This document shows positions 10,649 to 22,371 of a stretch of DNA of 64,000 nt, in pieces; the first letter of the stretch is position 1, and each line of letters starts with the position of its first letter. The stretch is from Rotaria socialis (lineage: Eukaryota; Rotifera; Eurotatoria; Philodinida; Philodinidae): contig CAJNYU010001291.1 of NCBI GenBank assembly GCA_905331475.1, positions 1 through 64,000 on the forward strand. The letters run 5' to 3'. The translations under genes were made by a program, and so were the position numbers. The notes under the pieces were generated by a model that was not told the DNA's origin, did no database searches, and saw nothing but the letters and a program-made list of their open reading frames with translations.

Positions 10649-10983
10649 ATGTTGAAATTAATCAGTGCATTATTGGCTGTGCTTTTTGTTATCTCAATTT
10701 TATATTCAAACAAGGTTGAATGTCGAGTAATTGAACAGGTGAATAGATTAATTTATGAAGAAACCTAAATCAGTTTCTCTATCTATAAATATGTTTTGTT
10801 TTTAAGGACTATAATTCGATTCCAGTTTCTCAACATCAGTTTATCACTGATCAAAGTAGTGAAAATAATCAGAATAAAGTTTATCAAGGTGACAATAAAT
10901 ATATTAAAAGGAAAAGCGATTTTCTTCTATCATTATATGGCTTACCGTATACTCTTGTCAACAAAAGAAATTTTCATCGTTAA
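10649..10983 (+). CDS. PDF-like neuropeptide precursor
   Basis: Two exons, 10649-10738 and 10807-10983, joined by a 68-bp GT..AG intron, encode 88 aa. Residues 1 to about 25 form a clear signal peptide (hydrophobic core LLAVLFVISILY). A spacer of about 38 aa rich in Asn, Gln and Ser follows, then KRK at 64-66, the peptide SDFLLSLYGLPYTLVN at 67-82, KR at 83-84 and a short tail NFHR. Single C-terminal peptide after a spacer is the standard pigment-dispersing-factor precursor layout. Aligned without gaps to crustacean PDH (NSELINSILGLPKVMNDA), KSDFLLSLYGLPYTLVN keeps S, S and GLP and has conservative changes at most other sites. There is no Gly before KR, so the peptide would not be amidated, unlike known PDFs. 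The secretory-peptide call is strong; the PDF assignment is my inference. Confidence 0.7.
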
Positions 10984-11363
10984 ATTCGGTTAGCTATTTG
11001 GTACAAAATCTGAACATTTACTTTTCTCATGCTTCGATGTTGTTTAATTTTAAATGAAAGAAAATTGATTTTTTTTTTGTTTCAGAACAAAACAAAATCA
11101 TTGAATTATATCGACAACAAAATAAAAAATAAAAAGCAGACCATATAATATTTTAAGTAAAGGAGTACAAAAAGCGTGATTTCTAAATGTAATGCATGGG
11201 ACATTTATATAGAGGGATCTACAGTTTATTGTCCTCGTCGGTGCCATATTGTAAAACATAGAGTAGCTAAAAGTATTGACGTTGCTGTAACGATATTCAA
11301 TCTTATTTAAAGAAGAAAAAATGAAGTTAGTATTAACAACAAAAATAAATGGTTGATGATATC
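10984..11363. other. short intergenic between convergent genes
   Basis: Shared 3' region of the neuropeptide gene (+) and the Gly/Ser-rich gene (-). AATAAA at 11121-11126 on the plus strand may serve as the neuropeptide polyadenylation signal. Confidence 0.4.
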
Positions 11364-13314
11364 TCACATTGTATTAATACTATCCGCTCCAGCATATGCA
11401 TCGTCTTCATAACCACCATAGGCCGAAGCATATTCTTCAGGTAGTGGACCACCGCAACAATATGGTGTACCTTGCTCATCTACATTAGATTTATATAGAT
11501 AAGAATAAGATAGAATACAATAAAATGAATATAATGACCTTCACAACAATTATCGGCTTCATTTGTTTGACATTCAATTTCAATAGGACACTTTACTAAT
11601 AAGCCTGATACATTACATGTGCCAAAACCTTCATCATCCAATGTTTGATTGACTAATGTCATATTAAGATCTTCTTGAAGACAATAAAATACACTTGTTG
11701 GTTTGCCGTCTATTATTTCAGGAGGACCATCAACAACAGGCGGATAGCCATAGTCTACAAAGCAACTAATTGAATTGTTGTGCGGTGGAGCTAACTTTTC
11801 TCTACCTACCGTATGTTTGATAATGATTTCCATAATTATTGCGATTCATATTGCTACCAGCATAATAGCCCGCGCCAGCATACATACCTTTATTATACTT
11901 TCTTCGTTGATAATAGCGTTTGCCAAAGCGTACAGCATGAGGTAAAAATGTTTTTCCTGCACGCACCTTAATAAAAATAAAAATAAAAGTAATCATCATG
12001 AATATGTAAATAAACGCAAGACAAAAATAAGAACAAAAATAATTTACCCAAGAATTACCACCACTACCTCCTGCTCCAAATCCACTTCCTGCTACTCCTG
12101 AACCAAATGCACTATGGCCACCCCCATGAGTAATCTGTCCTAAAAAATGAGCGAGAAAAAAAGTGATTTTCTAAATAATTATTAAAAAATATAGGTTTAC
12201 GAATTTTATCACTTAAACCAGGTTTACTTCCACTTGTGCCTGAGAATCCACCAGAAACAGATGGAACTCCTTAAAGAACAATAGAAATATTTCAAGTCAA
12301 TTGACGTTAAGTATTCTAACCAGGTTTCGATGATGGGGAATGCCGAAATATTGATCGTACTGCTTCACGAACACGATGTTGGCCACCGGAATTCGATGAC
12401 ACTGCCGATCCTGAAAGTTTTTATACACAATATCATCTATTATTGACAAAATACTATTTCTGTTTGAACTGACCTGAGCGTGATGATGGTGATCTTACTA
12501 CAGCTGATCGAATAGCTTCACGTACTCGATGCCCACTACTACCTGATGAACCTAATCCAGCAAAATTTTTCTTTAGAATTACGATTTTTTTGTCCTAATT
12601 TGATGTAATTAATATTTATACGAACGAGAAAAAATGCTAGAACCAGTGCCAGATGATGAACTGCCACTACTACTACCTGAAAGAAAAGACTTCATGATCA
12701 AATATAACTAGGCGAAAACAAAAAGAATTTCTGATGATTATTTACGACTGAAGATTCTCGATGATCCACTCGATGATGATGATCGACTTCCTACATTTTT
12801 GTGCATATAAAATCTTCATATTCAAAAGTAAAATATTCTTACCACCAAAGATACGTGAACCACCGCCGCTACTGCTGCTACTTCTACTAAAACTACTACT
12901 AAATCGACCACCACCGCCTCCTCGGCTACCGCCACCACCTCCACGACTACCACCACCACCACCACCTCCACGACCTCGACGAAATCGTTTTAGTATTTGA
13001 TTAACATCATTGTCTGAATCACAAGTTTTTAAATTTTTATTAAAGATAATAATATTTTTACCTGATTCAATTTGAGTTAAATCAAAATCTGGTATTGCAT
13101 ATAAATCATCATTATCAGTTAGCGCTCGAGATGGATAAATAGTATTACAAAGAGCATGTAGATGTTGTGATTTTATTTCGGTATTATTCCTATAAGTTTC
13201 AATACCTTCAATATTATTTAATGGATCACATAATGACAATTTCTCTGCATTGATTATTGGCAAAATAAAGAAAATAATAATAACATTCGAAATCATAAGA
13301 ACCTGGAAAAACAT
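11364..13314 (-). CDS. secreted Gly/Ser-rich protein with Cys-rich C-terminal module
   Basis: Ten exons: 12843-13314, 12746-12790, 12626-12676, 12474-12542, 12321-12410, 12201-12269, 12048-12139, about 11858-11966, 11539-11805 and 11364-11479; about 459 aa. A signal peptide (residues 1 to about 23) precedes an acidic region, a dibasic/Arg stretch, a poly-Gly block with SR spacers and a poly-Ser block. Two exons carry related units HRVREAIRSAVVRSPSS and HRVREAVRSIFRHSPSS. The C-terminus is Tyr-rich, then Cys-rich (single Cys residues, then CC, then YCCGG), reminiscent of nematode CX modules but not firmly assigned. Exons 2-6 all begin and end in phase 1. The donor of exon 8 could instead be at 11888, and a 48-bp in-frame intron may lie inside exon 1. 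Extracellular-matrix or cuticle-like role is a guess; function unknown. Confidence 0.75.
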
Positions 13315-13741
13315 GTTTGTTGCTTTGTTTATCTCTTCGTTTTTCTCAATGACATAAATATTTCTTGGAATATTTTATAGAAAACGACACATGTCTAGAT
13401 TGCTAATCTACTCGAACTTTCTTCGTTGACTGACTCGTATTTAGATAAGAAATATTAGAACCAATAGCAATTAGTTGAGAAGAATATGTGTATCGAATGC
13501 GATGCCATACATACATATATATGTTAGAGAATTCTTAATATATACAACAATCAGTGGATGGCGAGTGTATGAAAAATGATTAGCCAGTGAAAGCAACCGC
13601 TAGACATATTTTCGTTTAGTTTATGTATTTGATAAAAATCATTTCAACAGAAGAAAGGATGATTTTTTTCCGTATTAAAAACAAAACACAATATTGAAAT
13701 ATTAGTATATATAAATATAAATATATAAACATAAATAAATA
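13315..13741. other. short intergenic
   Basis: AT-rich spacer between two minus-strand genes; nothing recognised. Confidence 0.4.
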
Positions 13742-14918
13742 TCATAATGGCATCGTTAGAAGATGTTCATATGATGAAAGTGCACTACGATATGACAGAA
13801 AATCATCATCATTTAGATCCTGCCGTTGTTGACGTAGATTGTTTGATGACGATAGTTTAACATATTTTTTCAATTGTTCAATTCTTTGTTCAATCGAAAA
13901 TATAAGATGATTAACAAAAGAATAATATGACGAAATTTGACCAATTTTTAATAAAAGTGAAAGACTTTCAATAGTAGCTAATAATGTTGAATATCTATAT
14001 AGAGATGAAACTATCAAGAATAAATTATAATTTTATTTGCTTTAATTTTTATTTACCTTGCTTCAACTAATTCAGCATAACGTGGTAGTTCGATACTAGC
14101 TCGCTTAGTATCGTCTATGCTAATTTTTAATTTATCGATTTGACGTATGAATTCTTGGAGTAAATAACGATTATCATCGAACTGTATTGTGATATGACCT
14201 GTTTTACTTAAATCAAATAAACGAAGATAAAGACCATTGGCATCATTAATCAATTCACTATCGTAATATAATCTATAATAAAATCGAAGAAAAATAATGA
14301 TATTTCTAGATTAAAATCATCTAAAAACAACAACAAAAACAGTTGACAATGTACCTGGATGATTGTGTTGTTTCATCATATTCGTCGGAATTTTCTTCAT
14401 TTGAATCTTCGGCAATAACATCTAAATGTGTTGTTCGTACGGTTGGTAATGACTTTTGATTTATTGTTTTTGTATTAATATCATCAATGGTTTGTTGTAC
14501 GTTATGATTTTCGGTGAAATGATATCTCTCATCATTTGATAACGAACCAGTTTTTATATTATTTATATTTGATTTTACATAATGTTCATGTTCATTTGAT
14601 ATTGAATTTTTCGCTGGTGAACTACTATCGTACAAAAAATTTGAATTTTCATCAACACAGTGCGAAATTTTATTATTTATGTGATCATTTAAAGAAAGTT
14701 TTTCGTGACTATAAATAGAAATGAAAAAGTCAGACTATTTATAAGTAGTATATAATTTTATGAACTTTCAAATCTGTTTATTATAAATAAAGATTATCAT
14801 AATAGACTTACTATGATTCAAGACTTTGTCGTTTCTTTATTGTTCTCTTATTATGTTTCACAGTTGTAAAACAGCTACGCCACGACCAGCAATGTCCACT
14901 AGAGTCGAAATCAGTCAT
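13742..14918 (-). CDS. uncharacterised 309-aa protein with helical C-terminal half
   Basis: Four exons, 14812-14918, 14355-14708, 14057-14272 and 13742-13994, join in frame to 309 aa plus stop. The N-terminus has a Trp/Cys patch (HCWSWRSCF) and a basic segment (KHNKRTIKKR); residues 36 to about 150 are polar, Asn/Ser/Asp/Glu-rich and probably disordered. The second half is predicted helical, with leucine-rich heptad-like stretches (RYSTLLATIESLSLLLKIG, SIEQRIEQLKKYVKL) that loosely recall a spectrin-type repeat. No signal peptide or membrane segment. I do not recognise the family. Four introns-in-phase joins and consistent composition make it a real gene rather than a chance frame. Confidence 0.75.
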
Positions 14919-16402
14919 ACGCAATCGAAAACAAAACAAAGCAGAAAATAATCTACGATTATGTGTACTGGATTTCAAATAACCGCTGTTCTTCTTCTTC
15001 TCCTTCTTCTTCTTCTTCTTCTTCTACTATTCACTAAACATGATAAATTGGTCTCTGCTGCTATTATTACGGCCTTTATTCTTATTTCACAGAGAGGGAG
15101 AGAGAAATAAAGACAGACACAAAGAGAGACGGAAAATAAATGAATAAAGAGCAGAAAAAAAAGTAAACGAATAGAAAGGCACGAGATGATGACAACAAGA
15201 TCCGATCTGTGTAGCGAACGACAACAATGATAGAAATGAAATACAATGTACAACGAGCTATTTTCATCATTCATCTCTCGTATACGCATTTGTGTTTTAT
15301 TTGTTGTTCTATTTCAATTTTAAATGTCACAGGCAAAAAAATGCTACTCCTATCGATCAATGTCTACTCCAATAACCCGGTTTTTCTTATTTTATATTCA
15401 AACCTTTCATTCAAACCATTTCTAGCAGGTAGTCTCATTTCACGAGCACATAACAAAAAACAAATTATTATATTCATTGATGCGATCCCATTGTTTCGTT
15501 ATTGATAGAATAAATCTCATGTATATACTATATATATATATATATAGTATTATGTAGCTCCTGGTCTACTTTTACTAGTGAATTCAAAGTTGAATTGATA
15601 GATATTCTAGGCAAATAGATATTTATTGAAAAAAAACGATTCTTATATTGATGATGATCATAAGAATAATAATAAAGAACAATGGTTAAAAAGTAAATCT
15701 ATAACTGTCAATAATACAAAAACAAAACAAGGAATAAAGTACAAGTAGTTCTGATAAATACTTCTAGATTTATAGTATTGCCGATGATAAGAAACGATGT
15801 ACATAGTATTCTCTTCTTATCATCTGTTTCCTTTATTATCGCAAAGATCATTATCTTCTGTGATAATCCTTACTTCAACGACTCACATACGTTAGTAGCT
15901 ATATGTTTTTTCGCCATTCTTATTGCATCCCTTGTTTAGATTCAATAATATCTATTTTCTTCTTCGTTTATGCTCCTATTGTAACATGAGTATAATAAGA
16001 AAAATATCGATTGTCATGTAAAATGCACAATACAAATATATAAAATTACGAAAAACCATTCAATTTATCATATTAAAAATAGAATAAATGCAAACACACA
16101 TATACTTAATTATACCGTAGTATTGAATCTAGCAAAATTTCTCTTGAAACCAGCCAGATAAAAAAGGACTTGCTATATTTATCACCGTTTCTCTTCTATG
16201 AATAACAGATGTAATCAATACAAGAAAAAGTTAATCATCTATTGATACATATTTATTTGGAAAAAAAAAAGAAAGAAAGAAATTTATTTGCGTTAATCAC
16301 AATGATAATAATAATAAAAAAAGAACTAAAATCTTGAATCGTTAGAATCAAAAAAAGAAGAAGAAGTAAACTTTGAAAGCTCCATCGTTATGGTTCTGCA
16401 TT
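14919..16402. other. intergenic, no gene seen
   Basis: AT-rich DNA with a pyrimidine microsatellite at 14990-15025 and an (AT)n palindrome at about 15525-15548. AATAAA on the minus strand (TTTATT at 16283-16288), about 115 nt past the HSD17B4 stop, is a likely polyadenylation signal. Confidence 0.45.
14990..15025. repeat. (CTT)n microsatellite
   Basis: Imperfect CTT trinucleotide run of about 36 bases. It creates the Arg-rich frame on the minus strand, which is not a gene. Confidence 0.9.
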
Positions 16403-19400
16403 TTATAATTTCGCTTGATCTTTGAATAATGCCGATAGCTTTTGTGCTAACATCACGTTACCTTTTACTTTCAATTTACCTTTGGCAAAAAGCTGCAAAA
16501 AGAATATACTTTTATAGCATAGAATAAATTTTAAATGTTAGTACATACAGCAGGAGCATTCGCTTTGCCTAAAGCCAAATCAACGAAATCATCATCAGCA
16601 ACTGTAATTGTAACTTGAGCTGTTGTTCCTGCTGCTGGTTTACCTTCATAAATTGCTCCTTTTTTCCCATCTATAGCTGAAAATGAAAAAGAAAATAAAT
16701 AAATATTTAATATCTATGTGCATGACATTTTTTGTATATCACTTACTCCAACTTTGTTGAACCTTGCCATCCTTTGTTATATCGAATACAATGACAGCTC
16801 CGACTTTTTTCACAAGGTCGGGTTGGCTTTTAGCACGCTTATTTATTTCATCAAAAGCTACTTGAGCTTTTAATCCTTCGCCTGATGAGGTTGAACTCTG
16901 GGAATTTTCCTAGTAGAAAACAAAAAAGAAAGAATTCAAAAGTTTTTAATTTTTATATATGTTGCTACCGCTTTGGTCATTATGATATATGAGAAAAGAA
17001 AAAGATGTGTTACTTTCAAAGATATTAAATCATTTGTAATACTATCTCAAAAACTTCTTTTTTTATTCTTTATTTACTTTGGAGATATCAAATGCAAGAG
17101 ATGAGGCTGATATTTAATCTTTTTTTTTCTTTTCATTCGTACCTCAGCAGTTCCTGGTGTCGCTGTATTAAGTACTACATCGTGTAAATCAACATATCCA
17201 CCAGTAAGAACTGTTTGATTTGATTCTGGTACCTATTTGAAAAAGAAAAAGAAAAATACTAAGCAGCTTCAATTTTATAAGAAATAGAAACAAACCTTTG
17301 CTTCGAAAAAGATTCTATTGCCTTCACGCCACATATGTGTTTCAACTGTTTGACCAGGTTCAACAGGTTTTGTAAAACGAACCTAGAAATCAATTTATTT
17401 ATTATAATTTAAATTTTTTGCTTTTTCACTACTTTAATAGCTTTAAATAATGTTGAATCATCATTTGCATATGTATGTAAAACATGTCTTGCAGCATAGC
17501 CAAATGAACATAAACCATGTAGAATGGGACGCGAAAAGCCTTGGTAAAAAAGAATGTTAACATTGTTTTTTAAGCATACACAAAAATAACAAGTTGCGCC
17601 ATACCAGCTGCTGCTGCAAACGATGGATCAATATGTAATGGATTGGCATCACCTGTTAAACGATAGAGTGCTGCTTGATCAATTGTTGTCGTTTCACGAC
17701 AAATTTGATCAGGTTTTCGTTTTGGTGCTGGCAAAGATGGACGTTGATTTTCACTTGTCTTTTTACCACCAAAACCACCTGAACCAACAGAAAAAATCAC
17801 AAATTGATTGAGAGCAATTAATTTTCCGTTTTCATCAAACATTTCGGCTAGAAAATAGATTATAAATAAAAAATAAATTAGAATGAAAAATTTTCTTTTC
17901 GTATTAATTTTTCATACTATCATAGATAATTGAAGCACCAGAACCTTTATCAAGTACATCGACAATTTTTCCTTTCAATGTAACTGTACCCGATGTTGGC
18001 AATGGTTGAAATAATTCCACATATTGTTCACCATGAAGAACCTATGATAAATATAGAAATAAAAGAACTTTTGATTTGATTTGTTTTGTTCGAATTCAAA
18101 TGAAGTTTACTCGCAATAGATCAATATCAAAACCAAGTTTTCCTGAAGACATTACACTCATTGATAACGATTGACAAGGTATGACAGCAAAAGTGGGTAA
18201 AACAGAAAATTGTTCATGATTTTCATAAAGAAAACGTAATGAATTCGGTTGACGCAACGAACAGCCGACAGCAAGTGCATATAAAATAGCTTGATTCGAT
18301 GTATAAGAATATGTTTGAGTAAAAACTTCATTTCCTTTGTCTTCATCTTTATTATTGATTTTTCTTATTGAATCTAATATATGTGATACTTGATCAGTTT
18401 GTGTGGAATGATAGAGTGGTGTAGCAAAACTTATAATATCATTCCAATTAGCTTGTACATCTTCAACTGTCATTGGTGTATTCGGACGACGTACCATTGC
18501 ACCAGAAGATTTTTCCAAGCGAACTTTACCCATCCAACCGCCAGCTACTTCAAATAGAGAACCTGTAGCATCACATGACTCATGACATAAGTAAAGAACA
18601 AGTGGCATAACGAAAGCTGGTTTTAAATTTTCTTCAGCATCCGGCGGTAGAAGATCTTGAGTTAAACGTGAAAATGCTGTTGGAGCTATAGCATTACATG
18701 TTATATTATATTTAGCTCCTTCAAGTGAAAGAGTATTTGATAGGCCAACTAAACCCATTTTAGCAGAACTATAGTTTGCCTAGAAATAAAAAAATGTTTG
18801 TTTTTAAGTTTTCTTTTTCTGTTTGTAAAATAAAGTCTAATGTGCCGAATCTTTTTCAAGTACATAATATGTTCTATGGGTATTTAACTACACGAGAAAT
18901 AAATAAACAATATTAAGTATGTGACATTTAGAAAGAAGTAATTGTTTTCTATTCACTAACATATTATCCACTGAACATAGAATGCTAACGTTTATGTTTG
19001 TATTAGCACTGAAAAGAGATAAAATATTGACATTAGGCACGGTACATTAACAATACCATTTGACATTGAATGATATTTGGTATTAATTCGTCCTAGTATA
19101 AATATTGGCTAACAGCAAAACTGCAATAGTCGAACTATATATTATTGATAAGTCTAGGCTTACCTATAATGAAAAATATCTCTATACGATTTAGTTTTAT
19201 TTATATTCTATCACTCGTTTGCACGCTTGATTTGAAATCTCATCGTTTTTTACGTTAATAATTAATAAACTCGAATTATGCGTAAAAACTGCTCTATAGA
19301 AAAAAAAATTTATGTCACTCAATCTCAATGTATCGACATTAGAAAGATTTGTTTTACTGCATAATTGGCCGATTATGCACAATATATATATACGTATATA

Positions 19401-20122
19401 TACCTTTGATAAATGACCTTTGAGATTACTAAACTTTTTTCTCTACTATATAGAACATTGCTTATGGAGACAGATATTAAATAAAGATTTGTTTTTCTTC
19501 TACAAAGATATAAATCGAACCTGTCCAAAATTTCCGTAAAGGCCCGATGTGGATGTAGTAAATATAACTTTGCCATAATTTTGTTTTCGCATATGCGGCC
19601 AGGCTGCATGTGTTAATAAATATGCTGATCGTAAATGAATACGATGTACAAGGTCCCAATCTTGTTCTGTCATGTTCATAAAGCTTTTATCACGTAAAAT
19701 GCCAGCATTATTTACCTGCAAATAAAAACAAATCCATATCAATTGATTCGTACAAATTGAAATAGTTTACTTGATGTTAACTTACAAGAATATCAACACG
19801 ACCAAAATTATCAATTGCAGTTTGTATGATAGCTTTTGCATCTTCAACGGAATTATAATCAGCTACAGCTTTTCCACCATGCGATTTAATGATTTTAACA
19901 ACTTCATCTGCTGGCCGAGATGAGGGACCACCGTCACCTGATGTGCTTCCGCCTAAATCATTAACAACAACACTCGCACCACGTTGACCAAATGCAAGTG
20001 CATATTCCTAAAAAATATTAAATCTCTTTTAGATTTTCTTATAGTTAATTATGTTTAAATACCTTTCCTAAACCATTGCCAGCGCCCGTAACAATAGCAA
20101 CACGGCCGACAAAGCGAAGCAT
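16403..20122 (-). CDS. HSD17B4: Peroxisomal multifunctional enzyme type 2 (D-bifunctional protein)
   Basis: Twelve exons (20063-20122, 19786-20007, 19521-19715, 18111-18779, 17918-18041, 17605-17847, 17433-17539, 17296-17382, 17143-17232, 16747-16909, 16549-16676, 16403-16492) give 725 aa, close to the human 736. The protein performs hydration and 3-hydroxyacyl-CoA dehydrogenation in peroxisomal beta-oxidation. Order of domains: SDR dehydrogenase with TGAGNGLG (12-19), NNAG (96-99) and Tyr162-xxx-Lys166; MaoC-type hydratase 2 with NPLHIDP (His495, Asp497); SCP2 sterol-carrier domain from about 605. It ends in AKL, a peroxisomal targeting signal type 1, as in human. ATG at 20122 lies 2 nt after a strong acceptor; an in-frame upstream ATG at 20149 would be removed by splicing there. 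Last gene of a three-gene tandem cluster. Identification certain. Confidence 0.98.
18780..19520 (-). other. 741-bp intron of HSD17B4
   Basis: This intron separates the SDR exons ending at NFGQ and starting at ANYSSAK. It is roughly ten times the size of the other introns of the gene. It is AT-rich; no terminal repeats, RNA gene or nested coding exon was seen. Confidence 0.6.
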
Positions 20123-20195
20123 ATCTAAAAGAATAGAAAACTCAGGCATGGTCTAGTTTTTAAATAGTTTGCAAAAAAAATACAGTAAATTTATT
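20123..20195 (-). promoter_or_regulatory. polyA signal plus (trans-)splice acceptor between TCAIM and HSD17B4
   Basis: Read on the minus strand, AATAAA (20190-20195) lies about 25 nt after the TCAIM stop. About 65 nt further on, the pyrimidine tract TTTTCTATTCTTTTAG ends (AG at 20125-20126) 2 nt before the HSD17B4 ATG. The whole gap between stop and ATG is under 100 bp. The arrangement matches intercistronic regions of trans-spliced operons. Confidence 0.6.
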
Positions 20196-20219
20196 GCTAT
20201 TAAAAAAATAAGTATAAAA

Positions 20220-22287
20220 TCAAATTGTTTCTTCTTGTGTTAATGACCAGTCCCAAGGTATTGATATGGTCCCATTTTGTGCTAAATTATAATTTTTATC
20301 AATTTTAAGTCGACATTTTGTTAGAACATTTAATAAATGTTCTCGCTCATTCAATAAGCGTTGACAACATTGATTAATATCACTTCTTTTTATTCTTTGA
20401 TTTATTAATATTTCAGTTAAATTAAATTGTTTTTCAAGTTTTTCAAGTAAACTATTTCCTTTTTCAAGATCTTTTTCATATGAATCTCTTGTTTGTTTAG
20501 CTTTTTCTCTATTATCAATCATAAAGTCTAATATATCCATAGTTGCATCATAGGCATTTATTTGAAAATATCCGCTATTAGTTAACGATGGCTCCGAACT
20601 AGACGGATTTATGAATAAATGAAAATTTTCCCAAGATATTTTTCTATGTGCTTCATGATGACGATTTAAATCAAGATGATGACTTAATTGTAAAAGATTA
20701 TATAGATACATATGAGCTCCACATAAATGTTCGGAATCAGGATCTCTTCGAATTTCAATACCATGAAAATATTGACGAATAGTATCTTCATATGAAGCAA
20801 TTCTTTCCATATATTTATCGGAATCAGTCAATTCACAACAAATAACATGATCCCAATAAACAGGCGGATCATTAGCACTTAATTCAAGTGAACCATCTTG
20901 AAGTAAACATGTTTTATTTCCAAATATCAGTCGTTTACCTAGATTTTATTAACAAAATGAAATGAATATAGGTTAAAGTAATTTGAAAAGAAAACAGAAG
21001 AACACGAAATTTTAGTCAGACCGAGCTCTGCAAGAAAAGATAAGATAAAGAAAGTAATAAAAAAAAGAGTAATTTCTACTTGAAAATATTTTCAACACTC
21101 TTTTTACTTTGAAATATATATAAATATATTTTTCAAATGAAAATAAATAATTCAAAAAGTATTTTTAGTATCCATAAGTTTATATCTCAATAATTTTATT
21201 AATAAATTAGAAAAGAATAATTTATATCGTTTGAATGAAAATAAATTCCAACAAAGCGAGAATTTGCTTAAGTTCAAGTGAACATTTTCTCTAGAATAAT
21301 TTAGTAACTTAATCATTAAACAAAAATATTGTTATAGAAATGAATACCTTGCAATGTCAGAAGTTTTTCATGCCATTTATCAGCATATAAAAGTAATGTT
21401 CGTAAACAAATAAAAAATTGTGATACAGACCAATCATTACTATATTCAATCGATTGAAGTTTAAAGCGTTCTTTAATACTGTTAACTTTATCATTGATTT
21501 CACTGAGTAATTCTTGATTTCGTTTCGCTATAACACGAGCTGCTTGGACATTGTTTGTTAGCCATGTTCTAATAGAAATGTAACAAATCCATTAGATCAA
21601 ATTTTGATACAATGATCAGAATTTGTTTTTGTTCTTACTTGATTGATATTTTAGGAATTTTTGTAAAATCATAAAATTTTTCAATTTCAATTATTTTAAA
21701 TTGAATATCATATTGATCAGCTTGGTTTTTTTCTTTTGGTTTATTCACAGTAGGCAGTTTCAAGGCGGCTAATATACTATTTACGCTTGTTAACAGATCT
21801 TTTGACGTGAGTGTAATACGATGAGGAACTAACTGAGCTAGTGCAGCTAAAATTGAACAAAGAAAAATATCCAATTGAATGATTATGAATCAAGTTTTCT
21901 AAGAAAACAAAAAACCCACGTGGAGGTAAATTCGGCGGTAGTTTCGTAAAGAAAGTAACACTGATTGATGCCATATATTCGTTACGTTGTAATCCAGAAA
22001 GATAGGCACTAACCAACTGTAAACTTTTCTCATTAACATCCTTCAATCATAAAAGTAAAGATATAATTAGTTTTCTTAAAACTAATTCTTTTATTTTTCT
22101 TCTATTAAATTACTTTTTCTTTTGGATATTGAGTAAATAAATCTGGATGAACTTTTAAGTAAAATTGTTTTAATGCTGTTGATATGGATTCAGAACGATC
22201 TGTTGATAAAGAACAACGAGAGAGTACATGTTTATTTGCAATATTAACAAAACGAACTAGAAGATAAGTAGTTTTTGTAACTATCAT
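20220..22287 (-). CDS. TCAIM: T-cell activation inhibitor, mitochondrial (TCAIM) homologue
   Basis: Five exons, 22114-22287, 21920-22040, 21639-21846, 21348-21568 and 20220-20938, give 480 aa (human 496). TCAIM proteins are mitochondrial and built of DUF4460 and DUF4461; their biochemical role is poorly defined. The N-terminus could be a presequence, followed by ALKQFYLKVHPDLFTQYPKEK, the DnaJ-like hallmark of DUF4460 (human ALRPFYFAVHPDFFGQHP). The middle contains TWLTNNVQAA (human SWLDNNGKSA), and the C-terminus CCQRLLNE and GTISIPWDW match human CCKRLLEQ and DLCIPWNW. An AG acceptor directly abuts the ATG. Middle gene of the ROGDI-TCAIM-HSD17B4 cluster. The exon 2 donor (GTGGGT) is not a strong consensus but keeps frame. 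Confidence 0.92.
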
Positions 22288-22332
22288 CTAGAATTAGATG
22301 TACGATCAACAATATATATAAGAATATTTATT
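22288..22332 (-). promoter_or_regulatory. polyA signal plus (trans-)splice acceptor between ROGDI and TCAIM
   Basis: On the minus strand AATAAA (22327-22332) lies about 40 nt after the ROGDI stop, and CTAATTCTAG ends (AG at 22288-22289) exactly at the TCAIM ATG. The gap from stop to ATG is 84 bp. There is no room for an independent promoter of ordinary size. Confidence 0.6.
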
Positions 22333-22371
22333 ACACTTGACATAATTTAGTTAAAAAGAAAGACAAAGAAA

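Noticed and set aside
12761..13000. Pro/Leu-rich plus-strand frame
   Set aside because: It is the complement of the Gly/Ser-rich exon of the secreted protein gene.
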